From Candidatus Thiovulum stygium (GTDB lineage: Bacteria > Campylobacterota > Campylobacteria > Campylobacterales > Thiovulaceae): a DNA stretch of 64,000 nucleotides. This document shows positions 47,837 through 57,198 of the stretch, in pieces (the stretch's first letter is position 1; every line of letters begins with the position of its first letter). Location of the stretch: positions 1,660,915 through 1,724,914 of the forward strand of contig CP091137.1 of assembly GCA_021582295.1 (NCBI GenBank), read 5' to 3'. The notes under the pieces are model-generated. The model did not search any database, was not told where the DNA came from, and worked only from the letters and a program-made list of their open reading frames with translations. The translations under genes and the position numbers were made by a program.

Positions 47837-48687
47837 CTATATCCTTTTCTTAATTACTTTTAATACATAAACAATCGTTTGATTTAAAAAAAGTATTAGA
47901 TACGATTAACAATATTGTAAATTAAAAACAAAATAAAAAGCACTTTACAGCCATGAGGGAATTTAAATTTTTTAAAAAATTAATTTTTAAACTCAAAAGC
48001 TAAATTTCATATTTTTGCCATTAAATAAATAGACTTGAGATAATTTTATAAACTAATAAATAATCTTGAGTTTTAAAAATTTGGTGATGAGGTTTTAAAG
48101 TATTTTACTGATTTTGAACCGCTTTGGAATTCTTGCAAAAAAAATTTTGAAAATTACAATCATATTATTTTATTTATACTTTTAAATTAAATTGTCCAAT
48201 TTTTAAAGAAATTTTCAAAACTTAAATATAAATTTAGAGATAGTCTCACTCCAAAAACCGCCACTTACGACCTTTTCGTTTATATTTTTCTAGTTTTTTT
48301 GAGTCGAAAAAATGGCTAAAAAAGGGCTAAACTTAAAAAAATAAATTACATTGGAGCAAAAATACACTTTTTGTGTATTTAAATACACTTTTGCAAAAAG
48401 TATCGGATCAACTAGGTTTATACTAAAAAAGTGGTCAGATCGATTTTTCACAGTATGGGGAGGCAGATCCATATATAAATATTGGAATAGTTGAGTTTAA
48501 ATTAAATTATTTTATAGCCGAAAAATATATCTAATTTTCTATTTTTTATATTTTGAAATTCAAATTAAACTTTATTTAAATATTTCAACTCTATTTTTTG
48601 CAATATATAAAGCTTGATCAGATCTTTTTAAAATAATTTTATCCATTTATAACCTATTATTTTTCAAATTTTGGCTAATTATATATT
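47306..48687. repeat. 1,382-bp tandem duplication, copy 2
   Basis: This is the second copy of the unit at 45916-47297, in the same orientation and of identical length. Differences seen by eye include T/C at ~47814, A/G at ~47881, A/G at ~48100 and T/C at ~48520. The octamer (48086-48093) and the GGDEF-tail remnant (48572-48646) are both preserved. Confidence 0.95.
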
Positions 48688-48758
48688 TTATAGATTCATT
48701 CTCCTTTTGATAAAATTGCATAAATTAATCAAAATATCAAAAGAAGGGCATATAAAAC
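47837..48758. other. Non-coding DNA between the duplicate and frr
   Basis: These ~920 bases are the second copy of the non-coding part of the duplication followed by ~70 unique bases leading to frr. Apart from the repeat contents (octamer, palindrome, GGDEF-tail remnant) I see no gene. Confidence 0.6.
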
Positions 48759-49325
48759 ATGAATGAAAAAATTAATGAAGTTCTTGAAGAAATGAAATTA
48801 GAAATGGAAGAAAGTCTTGAATCACTAAAACGACAATATAAAACTGTTCGAACTGGTAAAGTTAGTCTTTCTGTTGTTGATAATGTATTTGTAAATTATT
48901 ATGGCTCACGAACAAAATTAGCTCAAGTTGCTACTGTTTTAGCCCTTGATGCTTCAACTATTGCTGTAACACCTTGGGAAAAAAATCTTCTTGGCGAAAT
49001 CGAAAAAGGCATTCAAATTGCAAATATCGGTGTTAATCCAACAAATGATGGAACTCAAGTTAAATTATTTTTTCCTCCAATGACAACTGACAAACGAAAA
49101 GAAAATGTCAAAATTTGTAGTGGAATTACTGAAGATGCAAAAGTTTCGATTAGAAATCATCGTAAAGATGCAAATATAATTATAAAAAAGCTTGAAAAAG
49201 ATAAAATTATTACTGCTGATGAAAGTAAATCTGCTCAAGATTCTGTTCAAAAAATAACAGATCAATATACTCAAAAAGCTGATGAAAATTTCAAAGCCAA
49301 AGAGATCGAAATTATGAAAGTCTAA
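48759..49325 (+). CDS. frr: Ribosome recycling factor
   Basis: The 188-residue protein splits post-termination ribosomes together with EF-G. It contains [39 protein letters not shown] and [20 protein letters not shown], the conserved three-helix bundle and the R-N-x-R-R-D-A-like motif. An AGAAGGGC ribosome-binding site precedes the ATG. frr-pyrE adjacency is typical of Campylobacterota. Confidence 0.97.
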   Translation: MNEKINEVLEEMKLEMEESLESLKRQYKTVRTGKVSLSVVDNVFVNYYGSRTKLAQVATVLALDASTIAVTPWEKNLLGEIEKGIQIANIGVNPTNDGTQVKLFFPPMTTDKRKENVKICSGITEDAKVSIRNHRKDANIIIKKLEKDKIITADESKSAQDSVQKITDQYTQKADENFKAKEIEIMKV

Positions 49326-49327
49326 TT

Positions 49328-49939
49328 ATGAATTTAAAAGAAATTTATATTCATAATGGAGCTTTATTAGAAGGACATTTTATTTTAAGTAGTGGAAATC
49401 ATTCGAGAAATTATTTGCAATCTGCAAAAGTTCTTGAAAATCCAAAAGTTGCTGAAATGTTAGCCATTGAACTTGCCCAAATGATTAAATCTAGTGGAAT
49501 CGAAATTGATACTATCTGTTCTCCAGCTCTTGGAGGACTTTTGGCAGGTTACGAACTTGCTAGAGCTTTAGGCATTCGTTTTATTTTTACTGAACGAAAA
49601 GATGGTGAAATGCAGTTAAGACGAGGCTTTTCAGTTCAAAAAGGAGAACGAGTTTTAATTTGTGAAGATATTATTACGACAGGCGGTTCAGCACTTGAAG
49701 CTGGTCGTGAAATTGAAAGATTTGGTGGAAAAATTGTCGGTTTTTCTGCTATTGCAAATCGAGGTTTTTGCAAACGAATCGGTGGAACTTTTGAAACTGA
49801 TAAAACTTGCAAATTACCTAAAGATTTACCACTTTTTGCTATTGATGATTTTACTTTTGAGATATATTCTCCTAATAATTGTCCAATTTGTGCTGAAGGA
49901 ACACCAGCAATTAAACCTGGTTCGAGAGGAAATAATTAA
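49328..49939 (+). CDS. pyrE: Orotate phosphoribosyltransferase
   Basis: PyrE joins orotate and PRPP to form OMP in pyrimidine synthesis. The 203-residue protein contains the loop [15 protein letters not shown] and the PRPP-binding motif [17 protein letters not shown]. The C-terminal part has two cysteine pairs (NCPICAEG and upstream CKRIGG/KTCK). It starts two bases after frr and overlaps luxS by one base. Confidence 0.96.
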   Translation: MNLKEIYIHNGALLEGHFILSSGNHSRNYLQSAKVLENPKVAEMLAIELAQMIKSSGIEIDTICSPALGGLLAGYELARALGIRFIFTERKDGEMQLRRGFSVQKGERVLICEDIITTGGSALEAGREIERFGGKIVGFSAIANRGFCKRIGGTFETDKTCKLPKDLPLFAIDDFTFEIYSPNNCPICAEGTPAIKPGSRGNN

Positions 49940-50445
49940 TGCCACTTTTAGATAGTTTTGCCGTTGATCATACAATTATGTCAGCTCCTGCTGTACGACC
50001 TGCTAAAAAAATGACTACACCACATGGTGATCCAATTAGAGTTTTTGATTTGCGATTTTGCAAACCAAATGACGAATTAATGACAAGTGAAGGAATTCAT
50101 ACACTTGAACATCTGTTTGCTGGATTTATGCGAGATCATTTAATAAATGAACCTCTTCTCGAAGTAATTGATATTTCGCCAATGGGTTGTCGAACTGGCT
50201 TTTATATGAGTGTAAGTGGCGATCCAAAAAGTGAAACAATTGTAGAAGCTTGGAGAAAATCTATGATTGATATTTTAAATGTTGTTTCTGAATCTGATAT
50301 TCCAGAATTAAATGTCTATCAATGTGGCACTTGTTTAATGCATTCTTTAAAAGATGCAAAAATCACAGCTCAAAAAGTTCTTGATCGTGGAATATCTATT
50401 GCTGATAATGAAGCTTTGAAATTAGATTTTTCAAAAATTAAATAA
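49939..50445 (+). CDS. luxS: S-ribosylhomocysteine lyase (AI-2 synthesis)
   Basis: LuxS cleaves S-ribosylhomocysteine to homocysteine and DPD, the precursor of autoinducer-2. The 168-residue protein has the iron/zinc site in [17 protein letters not shown] (H-x3-H), the catalytic MGCRTGFYM and the [13 protein letters not shown] block. Its substrate comes from the SAH nucleosidase encoded at 6.9 kb. The start overlaps the pyrE stop by one base (TAATG). Confidence 0.97.
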   Translation: MPLLDSFAVDHTIMSAPAVRPAKKMTTPHGDPIRVFDLRFCKPNDELMTSEGIHTLEHLFAGFMRDHLINEPLLEVIDISPMGCRTGFYMSVSGDPKSETIVEAWRKSMIDILNVVSESDIPELNVYQCGTCLMHSLKDAKITAQKVLDRGISIADNEALKLDFSKIK

Positions 50446-50460
50446 TTTAAATTTAATTAA

Positions 50461-51051
50461 ATGGAAGAGTTAATCTCGAAAATAATAGAATATGGATATC
50501 TAATAATCGCTATTTACTCTTTCGGTGGTGGCTTTTTTGCCATCCTCGGAGGTAGTATTCTTGCTTCAATGGACAAATTAAATATATATTTAGTAATATT
50601 TATTGCTGGTTTATCTAATTTTATTGGATCAACAGTTTTATTTTATTTAGGTAAATATCAAAAAAGAGAAGTTGCAAAATTTCCAATATTTGTTCAACAT
50701 AGAACTAAAATAGCTCTTTCTAAAATTTTATTAAAAAAATATCTTATTCCAACTATATTTATTCAAAAGTTTTTATATGGCATTAAAACATTAATACCTT
50801 TATTATTAGGTTTTACTAATTATAACTTGAATAAGTTTTTAATTTTAAATAGTTTGGCATCTATGATTTGGGCAATCGTTATAGGTTATGTTGCTTTTGT
50901 TTCATCTGATATTTTAAGAAAATTTGCTCAAGAAAGTGAAATTAATCCAATAGTTTTACCAATTGCACTATTTATTATTTTATATATTTTGTGGAACATA
51001 TTAGATTGGCGAATTGATCATTGGCGAAAAAATAAAAAGATTCGAGATTAA
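50461..51051 (+). CDS. DedA family inner-membrane protein
   Basis: The 196-residue protein has about five hydrophobic helices and the DedA (SNARE-associated) pattern. It contains LIIAIYSFGGGFFAILGGSI, GLSNFIGSTVLFYLGKYQKR, PTIFIQKFLYGIKTLIPLLLG and NSLASMIWAIVIGYVAFVSS. DedA proteins move undecaprenyl phosphate or other lipids across the inner membrane and support membrane homeostasis. It lies between luxS and tilS with short gaps. Confidence 0.85.
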   Translation: MEELISKIIEYGYLIIAIYSFGGGFFAILGGSILASMDKLNIYLVIFIAGLSNFIGSTVLFYLGKYQKREVAKFPIFVQHRTKIALSKILLKKYLIPTIFIQKFLYGIKTLIPLLLGFTNYNLNKFLILNSLASMIWAIVIGYVAFVSSDILRKFAQESEINPIVLPIALFIILYILWNILDWRIDHWRKNKKIRD

Positions 51052-51058
51052 TTGTAAT

Positions 51059-52048
51059 ATGAAACAAATTCAAATTTCTAAAGATAGTTTAAATATTTTA
51101 CGAAATAGTAAAAATTTATTTGCATTTTCTGGTGGAGTTGATTCTTCAGCCCTTTTTTATATTTTATTAGAAAATAATATTAAATTTGATATGGCCATCG
51201 TTGATTACAATTTGAGAAAAGAGTCAAAAGATGAGGTCGCTTATGCAAAAAGTCTCGCAGAATATCATTCGATAGCAATTTATGTCGGCAGTGTCGCTCT
51301 CGATAAATTTTCTGAAAATGAAGCTCGTGATGTTAGATATCTATTTTTTAAACAGATTATCGAAAAACATAAATATAAATACCTCATCACTGCTCATCAA
51401 CTTAATGATAAACTTGAATGGTTTTTTATGCAATTTTCAAAAGGTGCTGGACTTTTAGAATTAACTGGAATGGGTGAATTTGAAAATCGTGATGGCTATA
51501 AAATAATTAGACCTTTAATAGATATTTCTAAAAATATATTATTAGAATATTTAAATGAAAATGGCTATAAATATTTTATTGATGCCTCAAATTTTGATGA
51601 AAAATATAAACGAAATTATTTTAGACATAATTTTACAAATAGATTTATCGAAGAATTCGGTGAAGGTGTTACTCGATCTTTAAAATATCTTGAAGAAGAT
51701 AGAAATTCTATGTTGAAAAATGGTATCGAAATTGAAAGTTTTAATGATTTATATTTTTTTGATAAACATGAAAATGACAGAATTAATATATTTTATATAG
51801 ATCGTATATTAAAACGAAATGGATATATAATATCAAGTGGGCAACGAGATGAAATTATTAATAATCGTGAAGTTGTTGTTGCTGGTGAATGGGTTGTTGC
51901 TATTGGTAATAATATAGTCTATATTTCTCCATATCGAAATCATATTATGACTAAAGATTTTAAAGAATCTTGTCGAATCCGTCGAGTTCCTCAACTTGTT
52001 AGACCCTATTTATATGAAATTCTTAATGGTAATTGCGAAAATATTTAA
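51059..52048 (+). CDS. tilS: tRNA(Ile)-lysidine synthase
   Basis: TilS converts C34 of tRNA-Ile(CAU) to lysidine so that it reads AUA. The PP-loop is FAFSGGVDSSALFYILLEN near the N-terminus, followed by MAIVDYNLRKESKDE, EARDVRYLFF and TAHQLNDKLEWFFM. I chose the ATG at 51059 (MKQIQISKDSLNILRNSKN) because the family starts shortly before the PP-loop. Frame upstream of it overlaps the dedA-type gene. It has two octamers (51230, 51381). Length 329 residues. Confidence 0.95.
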   Translation: MKQIQISKDSLNILRNSKNLFAFSGGVDSSALFYILLENNIKFDMAIVDYNLRKESKDEVAYAKSLAEYHSIAIYVGSVALDKFSENEARDVRYLFFKQIIEKHKYKYLITAHQLNDKLEWFFMQFSKGAGLLELTGMGEFENRDGYKIIRPLIDISKNILLEYLNENGYKYFIDASNFDEKYKRNYFRHNFTNRFIEEFGEGVTRSLKYLEEDRNSMLKNGIEIESFNDLYFFDKHENDRINIFYIDRILKRNGYIISSGQRDEIINNREVVVAGEWVVAIGNNIVYISPYRNHIMTKDFKESCRIRRVPQLVRPYLYEILNGNCENI

Positions 52049-52058
52049 ATTAAGATTT

Positions 52059-52107
52059 AAACTCTTCTTTGTAAAATAAATTATATTTATCTTATCAAAG
52101 AGAGTTT
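52059..52107. terminator. Hairpin after tilS
   Basis: AAACTCT.CTTTG from 52059 pairs with CAAAGAGAGTTT ending at 52107, with an AT-rich loop, and is followed by TATATAAAACTTTTTTC. It ends the frr-to-tilS transcription unit. Confidence 0.65.
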
Positions 52108-52262
52108 TATATAAAACTTTTTTCTATTTTTATAAAATTCATAAACTTAAAATTTTAATCAATTTAATCAATTTTATTAAAAAAATTTTTATATAAAAAA
52201 TCTATTTAAGATATATTTTTGTGTTAAAATAATGAGACTTAAAAATATAGATAGAGAAAACT

Positions 52263-53189
52263 ATGAAAAAAGACAAAAATGAAAATTTAAAAAATCCTGA
52301 ACAGATTTTATATAGAGGTAAAGAGTTAAAACTTATAGATCTATTAGAACGATATTCTCAACTTGAAGAAATTGAGAGTAAGTTTTTACAACGAGAATCA
52401 AAAGCAGATCGAAAACTTCGAGAAATTAAAGAATTAAAACCTTATCAAGCTGAATTAATTAAACTTCAAAAACATCTCGAAACTCATGGTGAAAAAATTA
52501 TTATTTTATTTGAAGGTCGTGATGCTGCTGGAAAAGGTGGAACTATTCGACGAGTAACAAGATACATGAATGAAAAACATTATCGAGTTGTTGCTCTTGG
52601 CAAACCAACTGAAGAAGAACGAAGTCAATGGTATTATCAAAGATATGTTAAACATTTTCCACGAAAAGGTGAAATTGTTCTTTTTGATAGAAGTTGGTAT
52701 AACAGATCAATGGTTGAACCCATTTTTGGTTTTTGTTCTCAAGAAGAATATGAAACTTTTATTTCTGGTGTATCTAGTTTTGAAAGAGATATAGTTAATC
52801 AAGGAACTATATTAATAAAATTATATTTTTCTGTTACTAAAGCTGAACAAAAACGAAGATTCGATCGCAGAAAAACTGATCCTTTAAGACAATGGAAATT
52901 AAGTGAAGTTGATCTTCAAGCTCAAGATAAATGGGACTCTTTTACAGATATGAAATATCAAATGTTAAAAAGAAGTCATTCTCACGAAACTCCTTGGACA
53001 ATTATACGATCTGATAATAAACATAAAGCTCGTTTAGAAACTTTTAAAGTTATTTTAAATCATGTTAATTATGAAAATCGTGACAAAACTCTTGATTTTA
53101 TTCCTGATAATAAAGTTGTTATTTCTGCTCCTCGAGAAATTGAACAAATGGAAGCTCATCTTATCGAAGAAGGTAAATTTTTACATTAA
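52263..53189 (+). CDS. ppk2: Polyphosphate kinase 2
   Basis: The 308-residue PPK2-family kinase uses polyphosphate to phosphorylate nucleotides, or the reverse. The Walker A is ILFEGRDAAGKGGTIRRVT and the Walker B is VLFDRSWYNRSMVEP. The lid has FFSVTKAEQKRR-like sequence (YFSVTKAEQKRRFDRR), and DPLRQWKLSEVDLQAQDKWD is conserved in the class. Nucleotide preference (GDP or ADP) cannot be decided by eye. It is preceded by a ~200-base gap and a likely promoter just upstream. Confidence 0.95.
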   Translation: MKKDKNENLKNPEQILYRGKELKLIDLLERYSQLEEIESKFLQRESKADRKLREIKELKPYQAELIKLQKHLETHGEKIIILFEGRDAAGKGGTIRRVTRYMNEKHYRVVALGKPTEEERSQWYYQRYVKHFPRKGEIVLFDRSWYNRSMVEPIFGFCSQEEYETFISGVSSFERDIVNQGTILIKLYFSVTKAEQKRRFDRRKTDPLRQWKLSEVDLQAQDKWDSFTDMKYQMLKRSHSHETPWTIIRSDNKHKARLETFKVILNHVNYENRDKTLDFIPDNKVVISAPREIEQMEAHLIEEGKFLH

Positions 53190-53227
53190 TAAAAATAATT
53201 TAAATTATAGAAAGCAGAAATAAAATA

Positions 53228-53857
53228 TTGGCTTTTTTAAATACTTTAGATTCTTTATTACTGCAAATTAGTAAAAAAGAGCTTATATATTTATATGTAA
53301 TGTTAGTTGGAATCATGTTCTTTTTATCTTATAAATTTCTTTTTGAAAGTTCTCAATATTTATTAGATGAAACTGTCAAAACTGATAAAACTCTTTCAAA
53401 AGAGATTCGAGAAATGAAAGATTATCTTATGTTTCATGATGATTTTGAACTTGAACAGATCAAAATAAATATGAAAAAATTGAGTAACGAAACTGAAATG
53501 TTAAAAGCTCAAAAAGATGTAGTTTCTAATAAAATTGCCTCTCTTTCTGAAGTTATATATTCAAAAGAGAGTTGGACTCAATTTTTAAATAATTTATCAA
53601 TAATTGCCATCGAAAGTGGCATTGAAATTTTGTCTATTAAAAATCAGTTTTTAGAAACAGGTCAAAATAAATTTGATATTCGTCTTAAAATAGAATTGAA
53701 AACTAATTCAAAATTTATAAATATAATTAAATTTATGGATAAATTAGAAAGTAGTAAATTAATTGTAAATATTGATAATCTTTCTATGAAAATATCTCAA
53801 GAAGGTATTTTAGGAGAGTTTTCACTATATATTTGGGGAATTAAAGACTATTTTTAA
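53228..53857 (+). CDS. PilO-like membrane protein (type IV pilus / type II secretion)
   Basis: The 209-residue protein has a short cytoplasmic N-terminus, one transmembrane helix (LIYLYVMLVGIMFFLSYKFL), a long coiled coil (QIKINMKKLSNETEMLKAQKD) and a ferredoxin-like C-terminal domain (SGIEILSIKNQF...FINIIKFMDKLESSKLIVNI). This layout is that of PilO/GspM-type inner-membrane platform proteins. The start codon is a TTG at 53228. No other pilus genes lie nearby, so the system is undetermined. If it belongs to a type IV pilus, a role in DNA uptake is conceivable. Confidence 0.7.
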   Translation: MAFLNTLDSLLLQISKKELIYLYVMLVGIMFFLSYKFLFESSQYLLDETVKTDKTLSKEIREMKDYLMFHDDFELEQIKINMKKLSNETEMLKAQKDVVSNKIASLSEVIYSKESWTQFLNNLSIIAIESGIEILSIKNQFLETGQNKFDIRLKIELKTNSKFINIIKFMDKLESSKLIVNIDNLSMKISQEGILGEFSLYIWGIKDYF

Positions 53858-53890
53858 TTTATACAAAAAATATATCAAAGGAGTTTTATA

Positions 53891-54385
53891 TTGATCCAGA
53901 TGTTTAAAAAAGGTGTTGAAGATGAAGAACATCAATCAAAAGATGAGATAATTATTCAAACTCATAAAAAAATCAATACTCGTTTTAGTGGCAAAGTTGA
54001 AAAATTAAGAGAAGCTTTTGCTGAAGTTCATCTTGAAATTGTTCCAGAAATGGTTGCCGATGAACAAGGTCTAATTCATAATGGATTTCTATTTTCTGCG
54101 GCAAGTCTCGCAGCAACTTCAGCTGTTAATGAAAGATATGGTTTTGCCATTGGTTCAATTGTAAATTTTTTAACTCCTGTTCGTCAAGATGATGTTATCT
54201 CTTTTAAAGCTAAATCTCGTCAAAAATTAGGTAGAAAAAGAGTTGTTGATGTTATTGGAAGAATCGGAGATATAAAAGTATTTGTAGGAGAATTCACAGT
54301 TCTAATAGTAGATAAACATATTTTATCGATTAAATTAGATGATATTAATGTTTCAGAATATGATGAAGAAGATTTAAATGGATAA
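53891..54385 (+). CDS. Hot-dog-fold thioesterase-like protein
   Basis: The 164-residue protein has a central hot-dog pattern: GLIHNGFLFSAASLAATSAV (long helix after a G-x-x-H-N/x-G motif), IGSIVNFLTPVRQDDVISFK and RKRVVDVIGRIGDIKVFVGEF. Related proteins are PaaI-type acyl-CoA thioesterases or FapR-like ligand domains; no HTH is present here. The start is a TTG at 53891, supported by AAAGGAG seven bases upstream. The ATG at 53900 would be too far from it. It overlaps nadE by eight bases. Confidence 0.75.
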   Translation: MIQMFKKGVEDEEHQSKDEIIIQTHKKINTRFSGKVEKLREAFAEVHLEIVPEMVADEQGLIHNGFLFSAASLAATSAVNERYGFAIGSIVNFLTPVRQDDVISFKAKSRQKLGRKRVVDVIGRIGDIKVFVGEFTVLIVDKHILSIKLDDINVSEYDEEDLNG

Positions 54386-55196
54386 TTTTGATAATTGGGT
54401 TTTAATAGAAAAATTTTTAATTGAATTTCTTCGCGATGAGGTCTTTAAAACTGGTGTTAAAAATAGTGTCGTTGGTTTAAGTGGTGGTCTCGATTCTGCA
54501 ATTGTTTCAGTTTTGGCTCAAAAAGCTTTTGGAAATAATTTCTTAGCAATTATGATGCCAACTCAGTCATCTTCTAAAAATAGTCTTGATGATGCCCTTG
54601 AATTAATAAAAAAATTTAATATTCGTAATGAACTTATTCCGATTGGCGAATATATAGATGTTTATAATTTTAAATTTAAAAATAGTTCTAATAATATTCG
54701 TCGTGGAAATTTTATGGCTAGAATGCGAATGGCTACTCTTTATGATATTTCAGCACGAGATAATAGTTTAGTCATTGGAACAAGTAATAAAAGCGAAATA
54801 TTATTAGGTTATGGAACTATATTTGGAGATTTAGCAAGTGCTTTAAATCCAATAGGTGATTTATATAAAAGTGATCTTTTTAGTTTTGCTAAATATCTTG
54901 GAATTCCTGATTCAATAATTTCAAAACCTCCGTCAGCTGATCTTTTTGAAGGTCAAAGTGATGAAAACGAAATCGGAGCTTCTTATAAAATTATCGATAG
55001 AATTTATAAAAAATATGTTGAAGATAGATTAAAAATTGATGAAATTATAAATTCAGGTGAAGATGAGAATCTTGTTAAAAAATTAATTTCACGACTTCAT
55101 CGTAATCAATTTAAACGAGTTACTCCTATAATTGCAAAATTATCTAATCGAACTTTTAATCATGATTTTTTATATGCTCGAGATTCTGGTTTATAA
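54378..55196 (+). CDS. nadE: NAD+ synthetase (NH3-dependent)
   Basis: The 272-residue amidotransferase-free NadE converts deamido-NAD to NAD. The PP-loop is SVVGLSGGLDSAIVSVLAQ, and NFMARMRMATLYDISARDNS, VIGTSNKSEILLGYGTIFGD and KPPSADLFEGQSDENEIG are characteristic. It overlaps the hot-dog gene upstream, and its stop is directly followed by the ubiX start. An octamer lies at 54435-54442 near its 5' end. Confidence 0.97.
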   Translation: MDNFDNWVLIEKFLIEFLRDEVFKTGVKNSVVGLSGGLDSAIVSVLAQKAFGNNFLAIMMPTQSSSKNSLDDALELIKKFNIRNELIPIGEYIDVYNFKFKNSSNNIRRGNFMARMRMATLYDISARDNSLVIGTSNKSEILLGYGTIFGDLASALNPIGDLYKSDLFSFAKYLGIPDSIISKPPSADLFEGQSDENEIGASYKIIDRIYKKYVEDRLKIDEIINSGEDENLVKKLISRLHRNQFKRVTPIIAKLSNRTFNHDFLYARDSGL

Positions 55197-55197
55197 A

Positions 55198-55728
55198 ATG
55201 GCTATTAAAAAAATCGTAATTGCTATAACTGGCGGAAGTGGTTTTTCTCTTGGAATGAGAGTCTGGAATTTGATTCCAGAAAATATCGAAAAATATCTTA
55301 TTATTTCTGATAATGCAAAAATCGTAGCAAAACATGAAGAAAAATTTACAAATTTGTATCTCGATTCTCAAATTGATGCACCAGTTGCTTCAGGTTCTTT
55401 TCGAGCCGATGGCATGATAATTGTTCCATGTTCAATGAATACTCTTGCCAAAATCAGAGTTGGAATCGCTGATAATTTAACCACTCGAACTGCTTCAGTA
55501 ATGATAAAAGAGAAAAAACCTCTTTTGTTAGCTCCTCGAGAATTGCCCTTTTCTGAAATAGCTCTTCAAAATATGTTGTCGCTATCTCAAATGGGAATAA
55601 TTATCGCTCCACCTGTTATAGCCTATTATTCAGATATAAAAAACATAGAGGAGATGGAAAATTTTTTAATTGGTCGCTGGTTTGATTTGCTTGGCATTGA
55701 TAATAATTTATATAAAAGATGGAATTAA
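55198..55728 (+). CDS. ubiX: Flavin prenyltransferase UbiX
   Basis: UbiX makes prenylated FMN, the cofactor of UbiD-type decarboxylases. I place the start at the ATG at 55198 (MAIKKIVIAITGGSGFSLGM), one base after the nadE stop, since the family begins with this FMN-binding loop. Other motifs are ASGSFRADGMIIVPCSMNTL, GIADNLTTRTASVMIKEKKP and LLLAPRELPFSEIALQNML. Length 176 residues. In this group UbiX/UbiD-like enzymes can serve menaquinone synthesis. Confidence 0.95.
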   Translation: MAIKKIVIAITGGSGFSLGMRVWNLIPENIEKYLIISDNAKIVAKHEEKFTNLYLDSQIDAPVASGSFRADGMIIVPCSMNTLAKIRVGIADNLTTRTASVMIKEKKPLLLAPRELPFSEIALQNMLSLSQMGIIIAPPVIAYYSDIKNIEEMENFLIGRWFDLLGIDNNLYKRWN

Positions 55729-56260
55729 ATATAGTTAAAATTAAAGTCAAGCTTATATTTTTATAGCTAAAATATCGACAAAATCGAGATTTTACAAAAA
55801 GTAACACTTTAATTAAAGTATAGATATATTAAATCGCAAAAAGTTAATCTGAATGATTCCATGCATGATCTCATTTTTGACCCCTTAAAAAGAGACCATT
55901 TTAATAATAATAGCTTATTAAAATATATAAATTATCTCGAACTGATGCTTGAAAATAGCCGTGCATGATCTCATTTTGATTTTTTACATAAAAAAAGTTG
56001 AAATTCTGCATGAGCTTTTTCAAATAAAAAAATTTAAACTTCTCGAAATTAAAAATTCGTTTTTTACCTTAAGGATATTTTAAGTTTCTTTTATATACAA
56101 TTCCACACAACAAAAGAGGTCAAAAACTGAATAAATCCAGCTTATATCTTGAGAAAAAAAGATATCGAGTTTGTGGGCTTTTTAGAGTTTTGAACTTGAT
56201 TTTAAGGAAACCTTAAGATTCGTGTAAAATATATTTATCGATCTGATGGACTTAAATAGG
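55729..56260. other. Non-coding region with repeated 16-mer beside the CRISPR array
   Basis: No gene is visible. TGCATGATCTCATTTT occurs at 55862-55877 and again at 55962-55977, exactly 100 bases apart, and a related TGCATGAGCTTTTT lies at 56007. The rest is AT-rich. Its position next to repeat 1 makes it a candidate leader or a protein-binding region. Confidence 0.6.
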
Positions 56261-57044
56261 ATTTCTTATCCCCACTGGGGATCGCCGAACTTCGCTTTTT
56301 TTAGCAATGGCGATCAAGAATTTTATAAGATTTCTTATCCCCACTGGGGATCGCCGAACTCTTGTTTTAGATAGGTGTAGGATTCTGAGCGGTATTTTGC
56401 ATTTCTTATCCCCACTGGGGATCGCCGAACAAAAAGAGGTCATCGTTGAAACTCAATACCCATGAATTTATTTATTATCCCCACTGGGGATCGCCGAACA
56501 AAAAGAGGTCATCGTTGAAACTCAATACCCATGAATTTATTTATTATCCCCACTGGGGATCGCCGAACAAAAAGAGGTCATCGTTGAAACTCAATACCCA
56601 TGAATTTATTTATTATCCCCACTGGGGATCGCCGAACTGTATGAGTATAGTAGAGTTGACCCTCTTCTTGCACTAAGATTTCTTATCCCCACTGGGGATC
56701 GCCGAACTAGAATATTTCAGCTCTCAACATTTTTGAGATAAATTTCTTATCCCCACTGGGGATCGCCGAACACCAATGTTGGTAAACAGTTCTTCGTCTA
56801 GCTCTGTGAATTTCTTATCCCCACTGGGGATCGCCGAACTAAAGCCTTTATGTATTTGGTGAGCATAGGCTCAGTCAAATATTTCTTATCCCCACTGGGG
56901 ATCGCCGAACCAATATTACTTAATCTGGGAGGTCTTTTAAATATTATTTCTTATCCCCACTGGGGATCGCCGAACCGAAAGAGGTCATCGTTGAAACTCA
57001 ATACCCATGAATTTATTTATTATCCCCATAGGGGCTTATTGGAC
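56261..57044. CRISPR. CRISPR array: 12 repeats of 30 bp, 11 spacers, no cas genes in the window
   Basis: The 30-bp repeat contains the palindrome ATCCCCACTGGGGAT and ends GCCGAAC. Repeats start at 56261, 56330, 56401, 56470, 56539, 56608, 56678, 56742, 56810, 56881, 56946 and 57015. Spacers are 34-41 bases. Spacers 3, 4 and 5 are identical, and spacer 11 is nearly so. The repeats following these four have A for C at position 5. The last repeat (57015) is degenerate in its second half, suggesting that it is the trailer end and that the leader is on the left. Read on the minus strand the repeat starts GTTC and ends TAAGAAAT, recalling type I-F/I-E repeats. Confidence 0.97.
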
Positions 57045-57120
57045 TCTTTGTTTTTCTAAAATGTTTAAGTTTTGTTTAATTTTGGTTTGATATCATTCTC
57101 ATATCTTTTTTATAAAAATT

Positions 57121-57196
57121 GGTCGTATAGCTCAGTTGGTAGAGCACCACCTCGACACGGTGGTGGTCACAGGTTCGAATCCTGTTGCGACCACCA
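57121..57196 (+). tRNA. tRNA-Val (anticodon GAC)
   Basis: A 76-nt cloverleaf has acceptor GGTCGTA/TGCGACC, D arm GCTC..GAGC, anticodon stem CCACC/GGTGG, T arm ACAGG-TTCGAAT-CCTGT and an encoded CCA. The anticodon loop TCGACAC gives anticodon GAC. Position 33 is C rather than the nearly universal U. Confidence 0.9.
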
Positions 57197-57198
57197 TT

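Noticed and set aside
56446..56676. Open frame reading PHWGSPN repeats
   Set aside because: It is translation through the CRISPR repeats and identical spacers, not a protein gene.
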